Position numbers and translations under genes: made by a program. From contig CADAKH010000009.1 in assembly GCA_902788505.1 (NCBI GenBank), positions 19,007 to 83,006 on the forward strand: a stretch of DNA of 64,000 nt, in the 5' to 3' direction. Under the pieces are notes generated by a model. That model did no database searches and was not told the DNA's origin. It saw only the letters and a program-made list of their open reading frames with translations. The first letter of the stretch is position 1; each line of letters opens with the position of its first letter. Source of the stretch: Oscillospiraceae bacterium. GTDB taxonomy: Bacteria; Bacillota; Clostridia; Saccharofermentanales; Saccharofermentanaceae. Shown piece after piece: positions 34,689 through 45,100 of the stretch.

Positions 34689-35250
34689 AACAGAATATCT
34701 TGCTAAGCTCACCAATGAATTGGGGCAGATGCCCTATGGTGATGTAAAGGACATCATCGGATCTATTGAAGAGCATTTTGAAGAGGGTATTGTTGAAGGC
34801 AGAAGCGAAGAAGAGATTGCAGCAAGCCTTGGCGATCCCAAAGAATTGGCCGCAGAGTTTAAGGATGGCGCTAAATTCAAGCAGATAATGAAGAAGCGCA
34901 AGATGTCCGATAACTTTAAGGGACCGGACGGAAGAGGAAGGATCTTCGTAATCATATTCAATGCGTTCGTAGGAATCGAGTGCTGGTTTATCCTTCTTTG
35001 CGCTATCATCGCTGCATTCATGTGCCTTGCAGGTGACGCGGCTTTCATAGGACTTATAATCGCAGGACTTATCACAGGTGTACTTACCGAATTCATAGTA
35101 CCTTTCATTTTCCTGATCCTTACTTTGATCTGTGTTGCGGTTTTCCTTGTGGTACTGCTTATCCTCGGAATCAAGTACTATGCAAAGGGACTCAAGTCCT
35201 ACATCAGATGGAATAAGCACGTTTGGAATTACGGACTCGGGGAGGACTGA
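34681..35250 (+). CDS. HAAS/DUF1700-type membrane protein
   Basis: 189 residues from ATG 34681 (GGAGG 8 bases upstream). The N-terminal HAAS-like helical domain (YLAKLTNELGQMPYGDVKDI, EEEIAASLGDPKELAAEF) is followed by three or so membrane segments (FVGIECWFILLCAIIAAFMC, GLIIAGLITGVLTEFIVPF, ICVAVFLVVLLILGI). PadR-HAAS pairs are a common clostridial unit where the HAAS domain is thought to sense or signal to PadR. A micro-protein gene follows after 3 bases. Confidence 0.88.
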   Translation: MNKTEYLAKLTNELGQMPYGDVKDIIGSIEEHFEEGIVEGRSEEEIAASLGDPKELAAEFKDGAKFKQIMKKRKMSDNFKGPDGRGRIFVIIFNAFVGIECWFILLCAIIAAFMCLAGDAAFIGLIIAGLITGVLTEFIVPFIFLILTLICVAVFLVVLLILGIKYYAKGLKSYIRWNKHVWNYGLGED

Positions 35251-35253
35251 TAT

Positions 35254-35433
35254 ATGGAAAAGAAAGATATTAAATTACTGATCACCGGTGCCATAGCTCT
35301 TTTCCTTGCTTGCTTTTCGGCAATCGTTACAATAGTTCTTTTCGCAGTTAAGCTTGGCGGCAAGGCTATGGAGTATGATTGGAAGGGTACTTTCGGTCAG
35401 GTAACCGAACAGGTCCAGGACCTGGGAGACTAA
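35254..35433 (+). CDS. 59-aa single-pass membrane protein
   Basis: Hand-translated: MEKKDIK, then a hydrophobic stretch (LLITGAIALFLACFSAIVTI) and a polar tail ending QDLGD. GGGGAGGA precedes the ATG by about 9 bases. It starts 3 bases after the HAAS gene and so belongs to the padR operon; it is probably a small partner of the HAAS protein. Too short for usual gene finders. Confidence 0.75.
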   Translation: MEKKDIKLLITGAIALFLACFSAIVTIVLFAVKLGGKAMEYDWKGTFGQVTEQVQDLGD

Positions 35434-35474
35434 TTAAATAATTTTCGTTAAGTTTTTGGGATAGGGGTAGATGT

Positions 35475-35504
35475 GAGGCTGTCTTGGTATAATGAGACAG
35501 CCTC
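35475..35504 (+). promoter_or_regulatory. Promoter inside a perfect palindrome
   Basis: GAGGCTGTCT (35475-35484) and AGACAGCCTC (35495-35504) are perfect 10-base arms. The 10 bases between are TGGTATAATG, an extended -10 (TG one base before TATAAT). It could be the promoter and operator for the next operon or, read as RNA, a terminator-like hairpin for the padR operon; no T-run follows, favouring the first. Confidence 0.55.
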
Positions 35505-35526
35505 AACATTTAAACGGAGATAATCT

Positions 35527-35682
35527 ATGGACAGAGACAATGAATTGGAATCAAGGATCGACGAGATCCTTAAGGCGGAGAAGGAGAATAAGATCCCACG
35601 CATGACAAAACGCGATTACATAATCGCTGCGGTCATAACAGTAATTTCCCTTTTAGGGATTATAGGAGGTTTCCTCTTATGA
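35527..35682 (+). CDS. 51-aa single-pass membrane protein
   Basis: Hand-translated: a charged head (MDRDNELESRIDEILKAEKE), then RDYIIAAVITVISLLGIIGG and a stop. GGAG lies 8 bases before ATG, and its stop overlaps the next gene's ATG as ATGA. Tight coupling suggests it is a partner or assembly factor of the permease-acyltransferase fusion. Confidence 0.75.
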   Translation: MDRDNELESRIDEILKAEKENKIPRMTKRDYIIAAVITVISLLGIIGGFLL

Positions 35683-38339
35683 GCCGCAAACATGATGTCA
35701 ACAAAGAAATCGAAAATGAGGTTTACTGCGGAACATTACCCGTTCTCCCCAAAGAGCGGAAATACGGATTCATGGATGCACTCCTTGTGTTATCGGGATA
35801 TTGCATCGCCACATGGAGTTACACTCAGGGATCGTATCTTGCAACATTAGTAGGTTTCAAACAGCTCCTGATCGGAGCATTTCTCGCAGCAATTTTCATG
35901 CTGATGATATATCAGCTTCCGGTAATCCTTTCGGTAAGATACGGTATCGATATATGGATCTGGCTTAGAAGCGTTTTCGGGCCCAAAGGAAATAAGATCG
36001 TTACGATAATAATCATTCTTGTAAATTTCCCGTGGTATGCAGTGTGTTGCGAACTGTTCGCAGATTCCATGGAGAACCTTCTGGAGCTGTTCGGAATACA
36101 TCTGTTTAACGGGGCTCATCTTGTATTAAGTCTTTCCTGTGTTGTTATAGGAACTGTAATCGCACTTAGAGGTGTAAGTACGATCACATGGACAACGAGA
36201 ATACTTGTTCCGCTCCTTCTCCTTGTAGGTGTGGCAGTAGTCGTTGTCGGATTTACATCGGTTCCTATGGATGTCATCTGGAATTATCAGCCTCAGCTCG
36301 CGGGCGATGCAGATAAAACAGTTAATTATGTGCTTACAATAGAAGCAAACTTCGCATTCGTTATTACGCTTGTCGGAGGCATGGCCGAAGTACCGCGTCT
36401 TTGTAAATCCGAAAAGTCAGGTTACTATGCAGGCGTTCTCGGTCAGGGTGCTGCCGGTTCTTTCTTCGTAGTAGTCGGAGCGGTTATGGCTATCGCCATG
36501 CAGTATGTAACAGGTAAGATGGTTGATGATCCTACGCTCATGATGGCAACATTGTCAGCCCCGATACTTGGCCTTTCCTCGCTGCTCCTCGTTGCTTTCG
36601 CGAATATCGGAACTCAGGCTGTCGGATCTTATATCTACGGAGTAATGCTCAAGTCGACATTCAAGAAGTCATCTTACAAATTGCTCGTTCTTGTCCTGGG
36701 CATTTATGTAGCTTTGCTCTGCGTATGGGGTAAGATAACAGAATATTTCGGAAGCTTTCTTACGATCGGTGCCTGCGTTTACGCGCCTTTGGCAGCATTG
36801 CTGTTCGTTGATTTCTTCCTCATCAGGAAACAGAAACTCGACCTTAAGAGTGCTTATGAGCTTCCCGGCCATAATGCCTATCAGTATTCCAAAGGATTCA
36901 ATATCGTCGGTATTATCTGTCTTGCTTTAGGATTCGGATTCACGCTTCTTATCTACGATCCTATTCAGGGAATAATCCATAACAAGATACTCTTCATGCT
37001 GACACCGACTTTTGCATCGTTCATCTTCACGGGAGTTCTATATCTGCTCCTGAGCAGGATACCCGGTATCCGCCGCTACATAAGAAGAGATACACATGCA
37101 AGCCCGGACAAGCGCCCTTTTGACAGGGCGAAGACACCGCCAAGACAGAATCTTTTTATGCTTCCTATACTGTGGCTTATCTGCAAGATCACCGTATCTC
37201 CATATAAGCTTAAGATCGACAAACACAATATGGAAGGCATCAAGCCGCCGTTCCTTGTATACGGATCACATAACTCATTTATGGATTTCTATGTTACGCC
37301 TCTGGCTTTAAAGCCTTACCGTGCGAACTACATTTCCGAACTTGAGGGATTTGAGGCATTCGGTGAATGGATCTACCGTCAGATCGGCTGCCTTGGCACA
37401 AGGAAGTTCATTAACGATCAGTATTTGATAAAGAACATAAGAAAAGTTATAGAGCGCGGCGATGTCATGGTCATATATCCGGAAGCAAGATATGCGAATG
37501 TCGGTACCAACTCACATCTGACACCGTCAATTGCCAAACTTGCAAAGATCCTGAAGGTTCCTGTGGTAACGATCAATATGCAGGGCAATTATCTTCAGCA
37601 GCCTATTTGGAATCTTAAGGAACGCAAAGGCGCAAGACTTCATGCCGACCTCAAATGTGTCGTAACTAAAGACGAAATAGATAAGCTTTCCGTAGATGAG
37701 ATCCTTTCCCGCATTTTCAAAGAACTTACTTATGACGAATACAAGTATCAGCTCGACAACAATATCGTGATCGATGACGAGTGGAGAGCAGAAGGTCTGC
37801 ATTATCCCTTGTACCGCTGCAGAAAGTGCGGCAGGGATTTTGCAATGACCACATCAGGCAGTAAGATCGCATGTAAATACTGCGGCGACTCTTACAATAT
37901 GGATGAACTCGGCCGTCTGCATTCTCCATCAGGTGAGACGATCCATATTCCGGACTGGTATGAGTGGCAGAGAGGCTTTGTCCATGAAGAAGTCAGGGAA
38001 GGAAAATATAAGCTTGATATCCCCGTAAGGATATGGGCTCTGCCAAACAGCGTTAACTTCGTTGACTGCGGTGAGGGAAGACTGATTCACGACAACAGCG
38101 GGTTCTCACTTGAGTTCGATAACTACAGGACGGAAAAGCATGAGACTTTGAAATTTTCTGCTAAGTCGATGGTATCTCTTCACACCGAATACGATTACAG
38201 AGGAAAATACGGTCCCTGCATCACGCTTTCTACTTACGATGATACTTTCTTTATCTACCCGACAGACGAGAGCCGTGATGTCTTTAACCCTACCAAGATC
38301 CAGTTTGCAACTGAATTCTTAGGCGGACTTTATAAGTAG
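35679..38339 (+). CDS. NCS1 permease-PlsC acyltransferase-zinc ribbon fusion
   Basis: An 886-residue uninterrupted frame. Residues about 15-475 are a 12-TM NCS1 (cytosine/purine permease-like) transporter; LTIGACVYAPLAALLFVDFF then LIRKQKLDL is characteristic. Residues 500-690 are a PlsC-type glycerolipid acyltransferase with the HX4D motif HNSFMD near residue 530 and YPEARYA (usual FPEGT) near 600. Residues 713-740 form a zinc ribbon (CRKCGRDF and CKYCGDSYN), followed by about 140 residues of beta-rich sequence. Transporter plus acyltransferase in one chain is unusual. Possibly it takes up a head group or nucleobase and acylates it, but no substrate is shown. Coupled to the 51-aa gene upstream. 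Confidence 0.85.
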   Translation: MSRKHDVNKEIENEVYCGTLPVLPKERKYGFMDALLVLSGYCIATWSYTQGSYLATLVGFKQLLIGAFLAAIFMLMIYQLPVILSVRYGIDIWIWLRSVFGPKGNKIVTIIIILVNFPWYAVCCELFADSMENLLELFGIHLFNGAHLVLSLSCVVIGTVIALRGVSTITWTTRILVPLLLLVGVAVVVVGFTSVPMDVIWNYQPQLAGDADKTVNYVLTIEANFAFVITLVGGMAEVPRLCKSEKSGYYAGVLGQGAAGSFFVVVGAVMAIAMQYVTGKMVDDPTLMMATLSAPILGLSSLLLVAFANIGTQAVGSYIYGVMLKSTFKKSSYKLLVLVLGIYVALLCVWGKITEYFGSFLTIGACVYAPLAALLFVDFFLIRKQKLDLKSAYELPGHNAYQYSKGFNIVGIICLALGFGFTLLIYDPIQGIIHNKILFMLTPTFASFIFTGVLYLLLSRIPGIRRYIRRDTHASPDKRPFDRAKTPPRQNLFMLPILWLICKITVSPYKLKIDKHNMEGIKPPFLVYGSHNSFMDFYVTPLALKPYRANYISELEGFEAFGEWIYRQIGCLGTRKFINDQYLIKNIRKVIERGDVMVIYPEARYANVGTNSHLTPSIAKLAKILKVPVVTINMQGNYLQQPIWNLKERKGARLHADLKCVVTKDEIDKLSVDEILSRIFKELTYDEYKYQLDNNIVIDDEWRAEGLHYPLYRCRKCGRDFAMTTSGSKIACKYCGDSYNMDELGRLHSPSGETIHIPDWYEWQRGFVHEEVREGKYKLDIPVRIWALPNSVNFVDCGEGRLIHDNSGFSLEFDNYRTEKHETLKFSAKSMVSLHTEYDYRGKYGPCITLSTYDDTFFIYPTDESRDVFNPTKIQFATEFLGGLYK

Positions 38340-38371
38340 GGAAGTCTTTAACAGCATTTACAAACTAAAAC

Positions 38372-38535
38372 ACCGCTAAAAACTTGAAATGTTGGTTTTT
38401 AGCGGTATTTTTTGGGGTCAGGGATGTACCTTGATACCGTCAACACATTGTAAAATCGGGTTTTTGACGGTCTGAACAGACTATTTGTGCAAAAAAACTA
38501 CCGTCAGAATCCCTGAAATGAAGATTCTGACGGTA
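38372..38535. terminator. Three consecutive hairpins between convergent genes
   Basis: ACCGCTAAAAAC/GTTTTTAGCGGT (38372-38406, then ATTTTTT), ACCGTCAA/TTGACGGT (38436-38471), and ACCGTCAGAATC/GATTCTGACGGT (38500-38534). All begin ACCG and end CGGT. The first is a clear terminator of the fusion gene. The third, read on the minus strand, follows the leftward acyltransferase gene. The 230-base gap holds no gene. Confidence 0.8.
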
Positions 38536-38569
38536 TTTAGTTCAATTTAGATCAATTTAAACCTAAGTT

Positions 38570-39349
38570 TTACTTGGCTTCGAAATTTGTCTCAGGATCC
38601 CAGTAGAGATCTTCGTGCTTGTGCATCCATGCTGACAGAGCTTCTGTCATCTTATGGGCATCATTGTCGTAATCTTCACCATGCATAGGTTCGCCGACAT
38701 AGATCCTGATCTTACGGCGGTGGAAGCCGTTAAGCGGATGAGGCTTCTTTGAAGTTCTGGGCCAGATCTGATAAGCACCGGCAATATAAACAGGGACCAT
38801 GGGAACGCCGGCCTTGATAGCAAGATAAGCAGCGCCGTCCTTCATCTCGGCAAGTTTACCTGTGTGAGATCTTGTTCCTTCAGGGAATACGAAGCAGATA
38901 TTACCTTTCTCAACTTCCTTCTTGGCTTTGATGAGTCCTCTTACAGGGTTGCCGTAACGGTCAACAGCGATACCTCTGCCTACTCTCATGATGAGACGGC
39001 CGAGCTTGCCGTGATTAGTCTCAAGGTCGGAAGCTGCAAGGCAGCACATCCATTTGAAGTGTCCCTTAGGGAGATAGTCGATGATAAGGACTCCGTCCGG
39101 ATAACTCTGGTGGTTTGAAGCAACTACATAAGGGTTGTCCTTGGGGAAGTTCTCTCTGCCGATACATTTCATATCGCAGAGAATATGTGTCAGGAGAAGG
39201 AAGCCGTTTTTTGCGACTACATCCCAGAAACCTCGTTTGGTGGGATACTTCTCATCAAGATGCTTATGGTGATCGGCACGGGACATCTTTGTTTCGGATT
39301 CTGAAGCCTGATTCTCGTCCGGTTTGATTACTTTTTCTTCTTCAGACAT
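38570..39349 (-). CDS. 1-acyl-glycerol-3-phosphate acyltransferase (PlsC family)
   Basis: 259 residues from ATG 39349 (AGGAG 5 bases upstream). The HX4D motif is SNHQSYPDGV, the glycerophosphate loop is FPEGTRSHTG, and VPMVPVYIAGAYQ is the fourth block. It makes phosphatidic acid from lysophosphatidate at the membrane. The N-terminal 40 residues are charged and possibly disordered. Diverges from the acyl-CoA synthetase gene, so the two lipid genes may share control. Confidence 0.92.
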   Translation of the reverse strand: MSEEEKVIKPDENQASESETKMSRADHHKHLDEKYPTKRGFWDVVAKNGFLLLTHILCDMKCIGRENFPKDNPYVVASNHQSYPDGVLIIDYLPKGHFKWMCCLAASDLETNHGKLGRLIMRVGRGIAVDRYGNPVRGLIKAKKEVEKGNICFVFPEGTRSHTGKLAEMKDGAAYLAIKAGVPMVPVYIAGAYQIWPRTSKKPHPLNGFHRRKIRIYVGEPMHGEDYDNDAHKMTEALSAWMHKHEDLYWDPETNFEAK

Positions 39350-39507
39350 AAATACTCCTGAATAGTTTCTGACATAAATACGCAACTAATATAACTCAAA
39401 AATGGTATTTTAGCGAATTATTGTAATTTTCTTCCCAAGTATGATATATTTTTTTAGTTCGGTTGCTTTTTGATTTTCACAAAGCAACCGCCGATGGAGG
39501 TAATAGT

Positions 39508-41376
39508 ATGAATCCTGTACAGGGTACCCCTGTTTATACAGCTGAGAAGTTTACGGACTTAAGAGATCTTGTCGTTCGTACATGTGCCAAGTACTCTGAA
39601 CTCGATGCTTTTATTTTCAGACGTTCACCTAAGCTCTCAGAGATCCATAGAAGCTTTTATGAATATGGAAATGATATAAAAGGTCTGGCAACCTATCTTC
39701 TTAACAGTGAATATGCCGGTGAGAGACTTGCCGTTGTAGGCGAAAATGCTTACGAGTGGTTTGTCTCATATAATGCGATCCTGTCTTCCGGTGCCGTTGG
39801 TGTCCCTTTGGACAGAGCACTTCCTGAAGATGAGCTTATCCAGCTCCTTGTAAGATCCAGATCACGCCTTATCTTCTACCATCACAGACATCACAAGATG
39901 ATGCTGTCCATTGCAGAGAAGATCAAAAAGGGTGAACTTGATATTCCTTTGAACAAGTTTGTTATATTTTATAAGGACGGACTTACCGGAAAGACCAAGG
40001 ATGATACATGGCCTGAGGATGACGACCGCTTTGTCGACATCTATGACCTTATCAAGCAGGGCAATGTTTATGTTGAAGCCGGCGATAACAAGTTCATGGA
40101 TACTCCAATCGATGTCAATGAAGCAAAGATAATCCTCTTTACTTCTGGTACGACATCAATGAGTAAGGGTGTTTTGCTCTCTCATAACAATATCGTTTCA
40201 AATGTTTATTCGATATCACAGACACTTGATGTAAGAAAAGGAGACAGAGCGTTTTCTATCCTTCCTTTGCATCATACATTTGAGAATACTTGCGATTTCT
40301 TTATTCTCTCATGCGGTGCATGTATCTGCATGTGCGACGGACTGAGATATATCGTCAAGAATATGGAAGAGTGGAAGCCGGATGTATGTATATCCGTACC
40401 TCTCCTTTTCGAGAATATCTACGAGAAGATCGAAGACGGTATCAAGGCATCAGGCAAGGAGCGCATTATCGCTATCGCAAGACCTGTCACAAGATTCCTC
40501 AGAAAGTGCGGAATCGATGTCAGACGTAATGTCTTCAAGGATATCCTTGATAAGCTCGGCGGTAATTTCCGTATGATCGTCATCGGCGGTGCCGGAATCG
40601 ACAAGAAGTATATTGATGCATTTACAGACTTCGGTCTCCAGTTCTTTATGGGTTACGGCCTTACAGAGACATCTCCGGTTATTTCCGTTAATACGGAAGT
40701 CTGTGATGTTCACGGTTCTGTAGGACGTCCTATGGCGGGTATCACTGTTGCCATTGATGCTGAGGGCACAGGCCCCAAGGCGATAGGTGAGATCCTTACA
40801 AAATCTGACTGTGTCATGCTCGGCTATTACGAGAATGAGGAAGCCACAAAAGATGCCATCGATGAGGAAGGCTGGTTCCATACAGGAGACATGGGTTATA
40901 TCGATAAGACAGGTTCAATCCATATTACAGGCCGAGTTAAGTCCATGATCGTTCTTACAAACGGTAAGAAGGCTTTCCCGGAAGAGATCGAAGCTGTCCT
41001 TACAGAGATCAAGGGTGTTTCGGAGGCATTTGTCTGGGGCAACAAGAATGAACGTGAGGCTATTGATATCTGTGCCAAGCTCCTCATCAACCGTAAGACT
41101 ATCGGTGCTGAATTGGGCCTTACGACAGAAGCTGACGACGGCCAGATCGAGACATATCTCAACGACAAGATCCATGAGGCTAACCACAAGATGCCTCAGT
41201 ATAAGATAGTACGTAACTATGTCTTCTCCGAAGAGGACATGATCAAGACGACGACTCTCAAGATCAAGCGTCCCAAGGAGCAGGAACATATCGAATCACG
41301 CCTTGCCGAACTTGGCCATACAATGTATGACGTTAACGGCAAGAACTTCGATAAGTTGATCAAGGCTAATCCCTAA
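39508..41376 (+). CDS. Long-chain fatty acid-CoA ligase-like AMP-binding enzyme
   Basis: 622 residues from ATG 39508 (GGAGG 7 bases upstream). The AMP-binding core has ILFTSGTTSMSKGVLLSHNN (P-loop), GYGLTETSP and EEGWFHTGDMGYID, then the C-terminal lid with GRVKSMIVLTNGKKAFPEEI. It activates a fatty acid through acyl-AMP to a thioester; an acyl-carrier-protein target is also possible. The substrate chain length cannot be read. Followed after 9 bases by the YgjP-like gene. Confidence 0.9.
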   Translation: MNPVQGTPVYTAEKFTDLRDLVVRTCAKYSELDAFIFRRSPKLSEIHRSFYEYGNDIKGLATYLLNSEYAGERLAVVGENAYEWFVSYNAILSSGAVGVPLDRALPEDELIQLLVRSRSRLIFYHHRHHKMMLSIAEKIKKGELDIPLNKFVIFYKDGLTGKTKDDTWPEDDDRFVDIYDLIKQGNVYVEAGDNKFMDTPIDVNEAKIILFTSGTTSMSKGVLLSHNNIVSNVYSISQTLDVRKGDRAFSILPLHHTFENTCDFFILSCGACICMCDGLRYIVKNMEEWKPDVCISVPLLFENIYEKIEDGIKASGKERIIAIARPVTRFLRKCGIDVRRNVFKDILDKLGGNFRMIVIGGAGIDKKYIDAFTDFGLQFFMGYGLTETSPVISVNTEVCDVHGSVGRPMAGITVAIDAEGTGPKAIGEILTKSDCVMLGYYENEEATKDAIDEEGWFHTGDMGYIDKTGSIHITGRVKSMIVLTNGKKAFPEEIEAVLTEIKGVSEAFVWGNKNEREAIDICAKLLINRKTIGAELGLTTEADDGQIETYLNDKIHEANHKMPQYKIVRNYVFSEEDMIKTTTLKIKRPKEQEHIESRLAELGHTMYDVNGKNFDKLIKANP

Positions 41377-41385
41377 AGGATCTTT

Positions 41386-42099
41386 ATGTCCTCTTTCCGC
41401 AAGATAATTCTCGGCAACCGGGAAGTCGGAATCGAATTCGAAAAGAAAAGGATCAGGAACATAAATGTCCGTGTAAGGCGCGACGGTACTTTATATTGCT
41501 CGCTTCCGTACTTTGCAAAGATCGAAGAGGCGGAAGCGTTTATCATCTCCAAACAGGACTATCTTCTGAAGTCTATCGACAGCATGTTAAAAGAGGAGAA
41601 GACAAAGAGTCTTTCCAGAAGATATGTTGACGGAGAGGTTTTCGAGGTGCTTGGGAAACCTTATGTCCTGAAAGTTGTCCCGGCATTGAAGAATACATGC
41701 CGTGCTGAAGACGGCATTATCACTTTGGAAGTGACGGATACTGCCGATTACAGAACGAAATACATGACTTATGAGAAATGGAGACGGCGCGCAATAAAAA
41801 GTCTCATAATTGACCTTTGCAATGAGATGTATCCCTGGTTTGAACGAAGGGGCGTTCCTATGCCGAAGAAGATCACACTTGGTGAATATAAGTCATTCTG
41901 GGGTGAATGCTTCGCGAAAAGGGGAGAGCTCAAGTTCAGTTACCGTCTTTTCGAAAAAGACAGGGAGCTCATAAGATATGTGGTGGCTCATGAGTTTGCC
42001 CATTTCATTGAACCAAATCACTCAAGCCGATTCTGGAAAGTCGTGGAAGAGATCATTCCTGATTACAAGGAACTCCGTAAAAGACTGAATTCCAAATAA
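41386..42099 (+). CDS. YgjP-like (DUF45/SprT-like) metallopeptidase
   Basis: 237 residues. The zinc motif is HEFAHFIEPNHSSRFW (HExxH with a downstream His), preceded by the family signature YKSFWGECFAKRGELKFSYR. N-terminal basic beta-rich half (NVRVRRDGTLYCSLPYFAKI). Members often accompany type I restriction or stand alone; the function is not established. AAAGGATCTTT precedes the ATG. Confidence 0.88.
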   Translation: MSSFRKIILGNREVGIEFEKKRIRNINVRVRRDGTLYCSLPYFAKIEEAEAFIISKQDYLLKSIDSMLKEEKTKSLSRRYVDGEVFEVLGKPYVLKVVPALKNTCRAEDGIITLEVTDTADYRTKYMTYEKWRRRAIKSLIIDLCNEMYPWFERRGVPMPKKITLGEYKSFWGECFAKRGELKFSYRLFEKDRELIRYVVAHEFAHFIEPNHSSRFWKVVEEIIPDYKELRKRLNSK

Positions 42100-42169
42100 A
42101 TAGTCCGCCTAATTGAGTTCTAAATAAGTTATAATTATTTGATAAAAGCCTTTTAGGGAGGAGTCACTT

Positions 42170-45100
42170 ATGGGAGAACTCAATAGTGATAGAAGCAAAG
42201 TCAAATTTGACTTGTGGGAGCGCAAACTCCTTGATCTGAGTACACGCAATTCACTTCTTAATCTTAGGATAAAAGGCTCAAGCATTCCGGTATTTGTTCC
42301 GGACTGCGCTAATATCGAAGACCTTATTGCCCAGGAAAAGAATTTCCAGATAATCTCCAGAGGCGAAGATGACGAGCCTGAAGAAGATACGGCAGAAGAG
42401 ACGACAGAAGATACGGCAGAAGAGACTTTCGAGGTTCCTGATGCAGATGAGCCTGCAAAAGATCCTGTTAAAGAAAGCAAGAAGATCAAGGGTGTCCCTG
42501 CAAAGGATTATTCCATTGAAGATCTTGCCGACATTACTGAATTTAAAGAGTTTATCGATAAGAAGTATGAGAAGGGCGTGCTCGTTTCGTCCCTTACAAA
42601 TTCCGTTCTTGACAAGAATATCAAGACTTTATACAGAGGTGCCAAGACTTCAATGGAAGAGAACGGCGCCAACACTTTGTTCCTCGCATGCGGATTCCTT
42701 AAGTGGTTTGAGAAAGACAGAAAAGAACCGTGCTATGCGCCGATACTTCTTATTCCTGTGGAGCTTATCAAAAAGTTCGGTATCAAGTACACGATGAGAA
42801 GAAGAGACGATGATGTTCAGTTCAACGTTACAGTCTCCGAAAAACTCAGACAGGACTTTAAGATCGAGTTTGATTCATTCAGCAAGACTCTTCCGCTTGA
42901 TGAAAACGGTGTTAATGTAAATGAGGTTTTCGACAAAGTTGAAGAAGCCGTAAGTTCTCTTAAGGGATGGAGTGTCGTCAGATCCTGCGTGCTCGGACTT
43001 TTCTCGTTCTCGCAGTTCGTCATGTGGAATGACATGCACAGCCACAGAGACCAGATAGCTCAGAACAAGATCGTAAAAAGCCTTATAAACGGTCAGCTCG
43101 AGTGGGATTACGAAGATCTTTCAGCCAATACAAAAGTGCCCGAAGAGGATGTTTTCCTTCCTATCGTTGCAGATGCATCCCAGCTTGCTGCGATCAAGAA
43201 AGCCGGTGAAGGTGCAAGTTTCGTCCTTCACGGTCCTCCGGGAACAGGCAAATCCCAGACGATCACATCTATAATCGCGAACTGCCTTGCCAATGGCAAG
43301 AAGGTTCTTTTTGCAGCCGAGAAAAAGGCTGCTCTCGACGTCGTTTACAACAGACTCGAGAAGATCGGCATCGCGCCATTCTGCCTTGAGCTGCATTCAA
43401 ATAAAGTCCGCAAGAGTTATGTTCTTGACCAGCTCAAGACCGCAAGCGAAGTAAAAGCCAACATAAAGGTTGACGGTGATTACGATAAAGCTCTTGAAGA
43501 TATCGCGGCAAAGAGAAGAGAGCTCGACAGGTACGTCAATGAGCTTCACACCAAGCGCGGCTGCGGTCTGTCGCTCTATGAACTTATCAATGTGTATGCC
43601 GCAAATCAGATTGCTGCAAATTGCGGTGTTTTCGATGAAGGCTTCATAAACGAACTGACACCTGACAGGCTGAAGGAGACAGAGACCGCATTGGGTGAAC
43701 TCGTGGCTTCATCGGGCAAGCTCGAAGGCAAACTTCCCTTCGTAAAGTCTTCTGAGTACTCCCAGGAGATAAAGAACAGGCTTCCTTCACTTGTTGAGAA
43801 CTTCGTAAAAGCATACGATGAATTTGTTTTAAGTATCGATAACTTCGAAAAGCTTATTGCTTCGAATAATTGCCGCGCTGCCGGCGGGATCAATACGGTA
43901 GGAAGGATCGCAGGACTTAATGCGTGCGGAATTGCAATCCTCAAACTTAAGAACCTCAATATGCCTAAGGGGCTTATATGCTGTAATGATACGGAGAGTG
44001 CATATCTTTCACTCCGCGACATGATCGCGAGCTGCAAGGATGCTCTTGCCAAGAGAGATACACTGCTTGCTTCATGGCAGCCTGGATTCTTAGATCTTGA
44101 CGTTGCTGCGCTGTTAAGTGAGCTCATGACCGCCAAAGCAAAGAATGTTCTTATGCGCGGCATGGCTGAAGGCAATGTCTATAAAAAGGTCAAGGCGTAT
44201 GATCTTAAGGGTAACCGCAAGGATTCTCTGGAACAGGATTTCAAACTTCTTTCCGACTATAAGAATTCCGTTCAGAACAGCCTTGCATTTATCACCGCCG
44301 CAAGAGGATATCTCGGTGAGCTTTATAATCCGGGCACGGCTTTCCCGGGCTTTGATGTGGCAGCATTGGAAGCTCTCAACGAGAATGCGCATACAGCTTT
44401 TAATGAATTTGCGGCTTTCGATCCTACGGGCTCACTCAGAAAACTTATCGGCAGCGGAGACCAGACCGTTATCGATATTACCAATACATTTAACATCAAG
44501 GTTTCTGGTTATAAGAATGCTTACGATGAGCTTCTTGCGACATACGGTCTTGATTCAGGTGCATTTGAACCTTCAGATGCTTTGCTTGAATCCAAGAAAC
44601 AGATGGCAGAGACTCTTAAGAATGACAGTGAATTCTTAAGAGACCGTATGCAGTTCAATCTCATGGCTTCAAAATGCGGTCAGTACAAGGTCAATAATCT
44701 TGTTAAAGCATATGACAGCGGCACCGTTGACGGTGACGGCATCATAGGTTCATTCCGTAAAGGATACAGTTCGATGCTGATCTCCTTGATCATCGATAAC
44801 TCCGATGTATTAAGGACTTTCAGCGGACTTGTTTTCGAGAAGAAGATAACAGAGCTTTCCAGGGTAAACGACGAATTCGAGAAGCTCACAAGACAGGAGA
44901 TCTACCTGAGGATTGCAAAGAATCTTCCTGACTTAAGCAAGGATGCCAACGTCTCTTCGGCATTGGGAATCTTACAGCATGCGATCAAGTCGGGCGGAAG
45001 AGGAGTATCTATCAGAACTTTATTTACACAGATAGGAGATCTTATTCTGAAGCTCTGTCCCTGCGTTCTTATGAGTCCTCTTTCATGTGCGCAGTACCTT

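Noticed and set aside
44145..44639. 164-codon frame within the helicase gene
   Set aside because: Same-strand shadow in another frame, rich in Arg, Ser and Leu as expected for a frame-shifted reading.
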